NCBI RefSeq assembly: GCF_963678635.1
Contig: NC_087066.1
Coordinates: 3,097,633-3,161,632 of the forward strand
Source of the DNA: Symsagittifera roscoffensis
Lineage: Eukaryota > Xenacoelomorpha > Acoela > Convolutidae
Length of the DNA: 64,000 nt
Direction: 5' to 3'
Shown here: positions 60,436-64,000 of the stretch, piece by piece
Layout: every line of letters begins with the position of its first letter
Numbering within the stretch: position 1 is the stretch's first letter
The notes under the pieces: model-generated
What the model was told of the DNA's origin: nothing
The model's input: only the letters and a program-made list of their open reading frames with translations
Database searches by the model: none
Program-made: the position numbers and the translations under genes

Positions 60436-61353
60436 CCCGGGTTGACCTCCATACACCGAAAATGCTTATCATACAGTTCCATACAACAGAAACCATTATC
60501 ATACAATTCCATACATCAAAATTATGGAGAAAAAGCTTGTCATACAATTTTCATACATTTTCGAAAAACAAAAGAAAAAAATTTAAAACATTTCTGCGGC
60601 TTTTTGAGAACAGTTGAACAGACTGGTGACAAAAAAACTGATATAGAATTTTTTGAAAAAAAATGCTTTCCATACAATTTCCATACATGTAGTATGTAAA
60701 GAAGTAATTTTGAAAATTTGCCCCAAATTTCTTTTTGTTTTTTTTTCGACCGCAAATCGAATTTTATACGCAATCAAACATTTTTCGAAAAATTTTTTTG
60801 CATGCAAAATTTAACTTTTTGTGTGCATAACGTAGTCCTGGATACGATAATATTGGCTTTTTTTCTTTTCACTTGGAATTTTTTTTTTCAAAAACACTGA
60901 AAATTCCTATCTCTTTTGTATGGCGTGTTTATGTATGACTTGATCAATGTCTGATAATTTGAAAATTCAAAAACTTTTAATAATCATCACTGAAAAATTT
61001 TGCCAAAAATTAAAAGTTTTTTACTTTTGTTATATTATTTGTGAAAGATAACTGGAAGACAATTCAGGTCGTTTTTTATGTATTGTATATGTAAGACCGT
61101 CCAACCTTTGGTGCTTTGAGTAACCAAAGACTTTGTCACTTGTTCGTTTGCAAACACAGCCAAAAATTTTCAGTATTAAATTTAGAAACAAAAACAACTT
61201 TTTGGTTTATGGAGAAAACACCCATCACACAATTTTCATTTATGGGAAAATGTTTATTATAGTTTTCATACAATTTTCTGTAATATGGAATTGTATGAAA
61301 AGAAATTTCCCATTTATGAGAATTGTATGATAAGCATTTTTGGTCAATCCGGG
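60436..61353. mobile_element. CCCGGG-terminus inverted-repeat element, 0.92 kb
   Basis: The left end is CCCGGGTTGACC and, after some 15 bases, GAAAATGCTTATCATACAGT. The right end in reverse complement is CCCGGATTGACC then AAAAATGCTTATCATACAAT. The flanks are both AG, which fits a 2-bp target duplication. The word TCATACAATTTYCATAC recurs several times near each end in opposite orientation. No transposase is seen. It shares its terminus with 21395-23646. Confidence 0.7.
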
Positions 61354-61618
61354 AGGCTCATCTCTGGAACTATTTAAAAGAACAAATTGTATTTCATAGT
61401 TGAACTATTTGATCTCTTTAGCTATTTACACAGCGGTTGATAACATTCAAATCAATCACTCCATGTGAATCCATGTATTCAATTGTGTCAAATCATTTGA
61501 AATCATAAAATGACCTTGAAATTTTCCCTGTGCAAATTCAAGTTTTGAACATGACTAGAAAAGTATTCCTACAAATGCAGTGTGTGGTGTTAACAAAAAA
61601 GAGTGATTTGTTTCCTAG

Positions 61619-61766
61619 AATATGGACATGACTTCAGAATGATAGCGATTCGCCCTCTTCCTTCTGAAGATGTGTCAAACCAGCAGATATTTGTGAAGCT
61701 GATAGGATCGAAACATGAATCCACGTACCAACAGCTGCGCAATGGAAAGCATCTCGAAGCCGGAAG
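61619..61766 (+). CDS. Secreted multi-PLAT protein, exon 5 (PLAT domain 2, start)
   Basis: The exon encodes EYGHDFRMIAIRPLPSEDVS, NQQIFVKLIGSKHESTYQQL and RNGKHLEAG. The pattern (strand, acidic loop, F-V-x-L-x-G-x-x-x, then L...L-E-x-G) is that of the first part of a PLAT domain, though the TG-x-x-x-AGTDA signature is lost. The acceptor is TTGTTTCCTAG and the donor GGAAG|GTAAGA. Length is 148 bases, phase 1 in, phase 2 out, as in exon 2. Both exons begin with Glu-Tyr split at the same codon position, which supports domain duplication with conserved introns. The join to exon 4 (G|AA) restores Glu. Alone the domain call would be moderate; the phases raise it. Confidence 0.65.
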
Positions 61767-62918
61767 GTAAGACAACAAATCGATTGAAAAAAAAAACATT
61801 TTCTCTCAAGCAAGAAACTTCGGTTTGTGAGAGGTTGTTCATGTAAACTGGTATTATACGCTGCTTGCTTTGAAAGATCACAATTTGAATTTTCAGTCGA
61901 TGGGTGTTTTTAGTTAAGGTGTTGATTCAGCGTTAAAATTTTTCTCTTCCGGCGCTAAATAAATGATAAACTATTATTTAATCAACACTGAAAAAAATTT
62001 AAATTCGTTTTTGATGGCAATTTTAAAAATCAGCGATAATCTTTGTAATTATGCGGAACTATCCATTAAAAACTTAGTTTTTCAAAAATATACGTAAGTT
62101 TTGGAGGTTTCCAAAAAACTATAAAGACCCTAATGTGCCAGAATGTTCTGCACGCAGGCAGTTTATTTAAAAAAATCAGTCCCAAAGTTGCGTTCTGGGC
62201 CTTTTTGGAAAAGTTTTGACCAATGAATATTATTTTCTCGCGGGTGCTCCCCCTATCAAAATCCATAAACAGTAGAGACCAGGTTGACTTCAGAGTCAGT
62301 TTGCCAAACTTGAATGTCGCATGTACCTCCCAGTGAAGATGGCTCCGTCGTTTAAGACAAGATTTTTTAAATTTAAATTTCAAGTAGCATTTCAGATTTC
62401 AATCAGCATTTAAAAATTCAATTAGCATTTTAGGAATAGTTTAGCAGTTTTAAGTTCTAATTAACTGCAAAGCAGAAAAATTTCAAAGCTCACTTCAAAG
62501 TGCATTTCAAGTTCAATTGCTGTAAGGAAGGAAAACTACCATGAGGGGGGGGGGGGAGGGGGAGGGGTAGATTCGCGTGTTACCGAGCCGAATACCCGGA
62601 TAGCTGACAAATGAACTCGTTCCCAAAGAGCCGAAAAACGTTTTGTTCTCGGATAGCCGGAAACTGTATAGCGTTATCAAAGTAGTCGCACTTTTATAAC
62701 TACCTAATTCCATGAAAGCAAAGCTATTACAAGAGAAACGTTTCTAGTGTATTGGATTCCCGGGCCGAGGTCCGCGACTCATGTTTTTTTAAACTTACTT
62801 TGAAAGAAAATAGTGTCATTTTAATCGTTTAGTCATAAGTAAGGCCCATGTGAACAGTCTTCCTTCGAAAAAGACCAAGTGAACAATCTCCCCCTAAAAC
62901 AAAATGGCAAATTGAAAT
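61767..62918. other. Intron/flank after exon 5, with a weak candidate exon and a G tract
   Basis: At 62273-62332, after an AAACAG acceptor in the right phase (2), the frame reads SRDQVDFRVSLPNLNVACTS, which resembles the middle strand of a PLAT domain. It then meets a stop unless the weak donor CCCA|GTGAAG is used. I rate it below 0.35 as an exon. A G-rich tract lies at 62545-62567. Confidence 0.35.
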
Positions 62919-63100
62919 TGTTGTGATATGTTTTTAAGATTATATCATTATGAAGATCGATCACTGCCAGTTGGTGTTAGACTAAAACGCTTTAATTCAC
63001 ATATCATTTTCTTCTTTTATTTTCTCAAGTAATTGTACATTTACTGTACATAACTACCTAGATTGTTAGAATACTTTATTGCGCAATCAAATGAATCGAA
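62919..63100 (+). repeat. Possible Ty3/gypsy LTR
   Basis: Begins TGTTGTGATATGTTTTTAAG and contains a TTTACTGTACATAACTACCT stretch and a TTATTGCGCAATCAAATGAA end region, in the style of arthropod Ty3/gypsy LTRs. A gag-like remnant follows about 0.55 kb downstream. The 3' boundary and primer-binding site are not defined, and there is no second LTR in the window. Confidence 0.35.
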
Positions 63101-64000
63101 CGTGCGTGGAATCCCCTCATTCTGGCCGAACCATACTTCGGAGCCACCACATTCCTGGACCCAGTGGAGCGACCATTTCAAATTGGCGATAGTTGCGAAA
63201 AAAACTGGACATAGGTAGTCTTAGGAGGTACCAGAAACGCAAATTCCAATTCTGGAGCAACCCACAGAAAGCGAGTTGGACACATAGAGAGCCAGTAGAG
63301 AAGCGAGGAACAAGAACGCTATGAAAGTAAACGAAGCCGCCGACAAAAGAGCGGATAAACGAATAAAAAATTCAATGGGATAAGACGGGCAAAGTAGACA
63401 AGAAGTTTCGCTCGATTTTGTTTCAAGCACTCGGCAGCAAAGGAAAAAAGTTCTTTGCCCAAAAAACCCACGGGTAAAAATTTCAGCTATTTCATTTACG
63501 GAATTCTGGACCCTAATAGACATCGCCTTTAATAAACATCGCCTAATAAAAATTTCGAAGGGTAAAAATAGTTAAACCGTAAGCAAAAGGATCGGGAATC
63601 ATTCAAACATTTTTGAGGCGCTCTGAGAGACTTGGCGAGCACATGCATCATAAGGGAGACGGATGAAGCTGAATGGAAGTCTGAACGTTACGAAAGGACA
63701 TCTGAACTTATGCCCAGCGAAAGACATCACGTGTAAAAACTGTTACTACAAAAGACATTTTGCGAAACTTTGTAAATCCTGCAACAACGACCTTCTGTAA
63801 ATATTATAAACGATAATCATGTAAACACCGAGAATTGTACATACTTCCCGATGAAATGTTCCTGGAGCGAAAATCAAAAAACGTTTGGAGTGATAAAGGC
63901 CTGGAATGAAAACGGAGAGAGCGACGATGAAGATTTTTTGGTGTTGAGTGTTAGAACAGTTTTTGACAAAAACGGACTCGAGAGCAAGGAAATTTTAAAC
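63101..64000 (+). pseudogene. Ty3/gypsy-like gag remnant with zinc knuckle
   Basis: In the frame starting at 63663 the sequence reads ...LNVTKGHLNLCPAKDITCKN then CYYKRHFAKLCKSC. This gives a CCHC zinc knuckle (Cys-x2-Cys-x4-His-x4-Cys) followed by a stop at 63796. A further open part (about 63820-64000) reads VNTENCTYFPMKCSWSEN and GESDDEDFLVLSV. An acidic linker of this kind usually precedes the protease in Ty3/gypsy pol. Upstream (63200-63500) the sequence is rich in Lys/Arg/Ala codons in broken frames, probably older gag. The element continues past the window edge. Confidence 0.55.

Noticed and set aside
63221-63523. Minus-strand open stretch of 100 codons with hydrophobic segments
   Set aside because: It lies opposite Lys/Arg-rich gag-like remnants, whose complement naturally reads as hydrophobic. 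No domain or context supports it.
1-64000. CRISPR arrays, bacterial operons, rRNA or complete tRNA genes
   Set aside because: No short regularly spaced repeats with unique spacers were seen, and no cloverleaf beyond the T-arm-like hairpin. Split exons and retrotransposons show the DNA is eukaryotic.

Overview
The window reads as nuclear DNA of an invertebrate metazoan, possibly an arthropod. It is AT-rich, made mostly of mobile elements and their duplicated remains, and carries split exons with canonical GT/AG splice sites. The phylum cannot be fixed from the sequence. There are no bacterial genes and no recognisable tRNA or rRNA genes. Two assembly gaps are present (6057-6256 and 26330-26352).

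Region 1 (1-8.05 kb) holds two retrotransposons. A BEL/Pao element with an uninterrupted gag-pol frame of about 2,000 codons is cut by the window edge and by the first gap. On the other strand lies a 5'-truncated, frameshifted Jockey-type LINE. Region 2 (8.6-17.5 kb) is a mosaic segmental duplication; each half carries the same remnant of a Ty3/gypsy-type integrase. Region 3 (17.5-27 kb) is gene-free. It contains a hAT-like MITE, a 2.25 kb terminal-inverted-repeat element beginning CCCGGG, a CpG-rich island, a 306 bp direct-repeat pair and one arm of an inverted-repeat family.

The one host gene I can support runs from 27.2 kb to beyond the window on the + strand. It has a signal-peptide exon (27200-27260), three exons that together make one PLAT/LH2 domain (33983-34133, 37473-37575, 41572-41674), and the first exon of a second PLAT domain (61619-61766). 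The splice phases fit in series (1, 2, 0, 1, 2). The introns are 6.7, 3.3, 3.9 and 19.9 kb and are filled with repeats. I infer a secreted protein of tandem PLAT domains.

The 19.9 kb fourth intron is the most unusual part. It holds a 1.13 kb tandem repeat (2.3 copies) whose unit carries a signal-peptide exon, a 54-nt intron and a 15-nt microexon. Next comes a 0.5 kb foldback, then a virus-like segment (about 45.1-55.6 kb). That segment has a broken envelope-type glycoprotein gene followed by a second broken unidentified gene, all on a G-poor strand. The second gene and the glycoprotein tail lie in a 3.86 kb block duplicated in tandem almost without change. Inverted-repeat arms of one family lie at 25.9, 42.4, 43.5, 44.6, 45.1 and 55.6 kb.

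Two further patterns recur. One is a dispersed family of about 500-650 bp, seen in at least six places, with a conserved hairpin near each end. The other is a pair of unrelated-looking elements (21.4 and 60.4 kb) that share CCCGGGTTGACC termini and apparent 2-bp target duplications. The window ends in a possible Ty3/gypsy LTR and a gag zinc-knuckle remnant.
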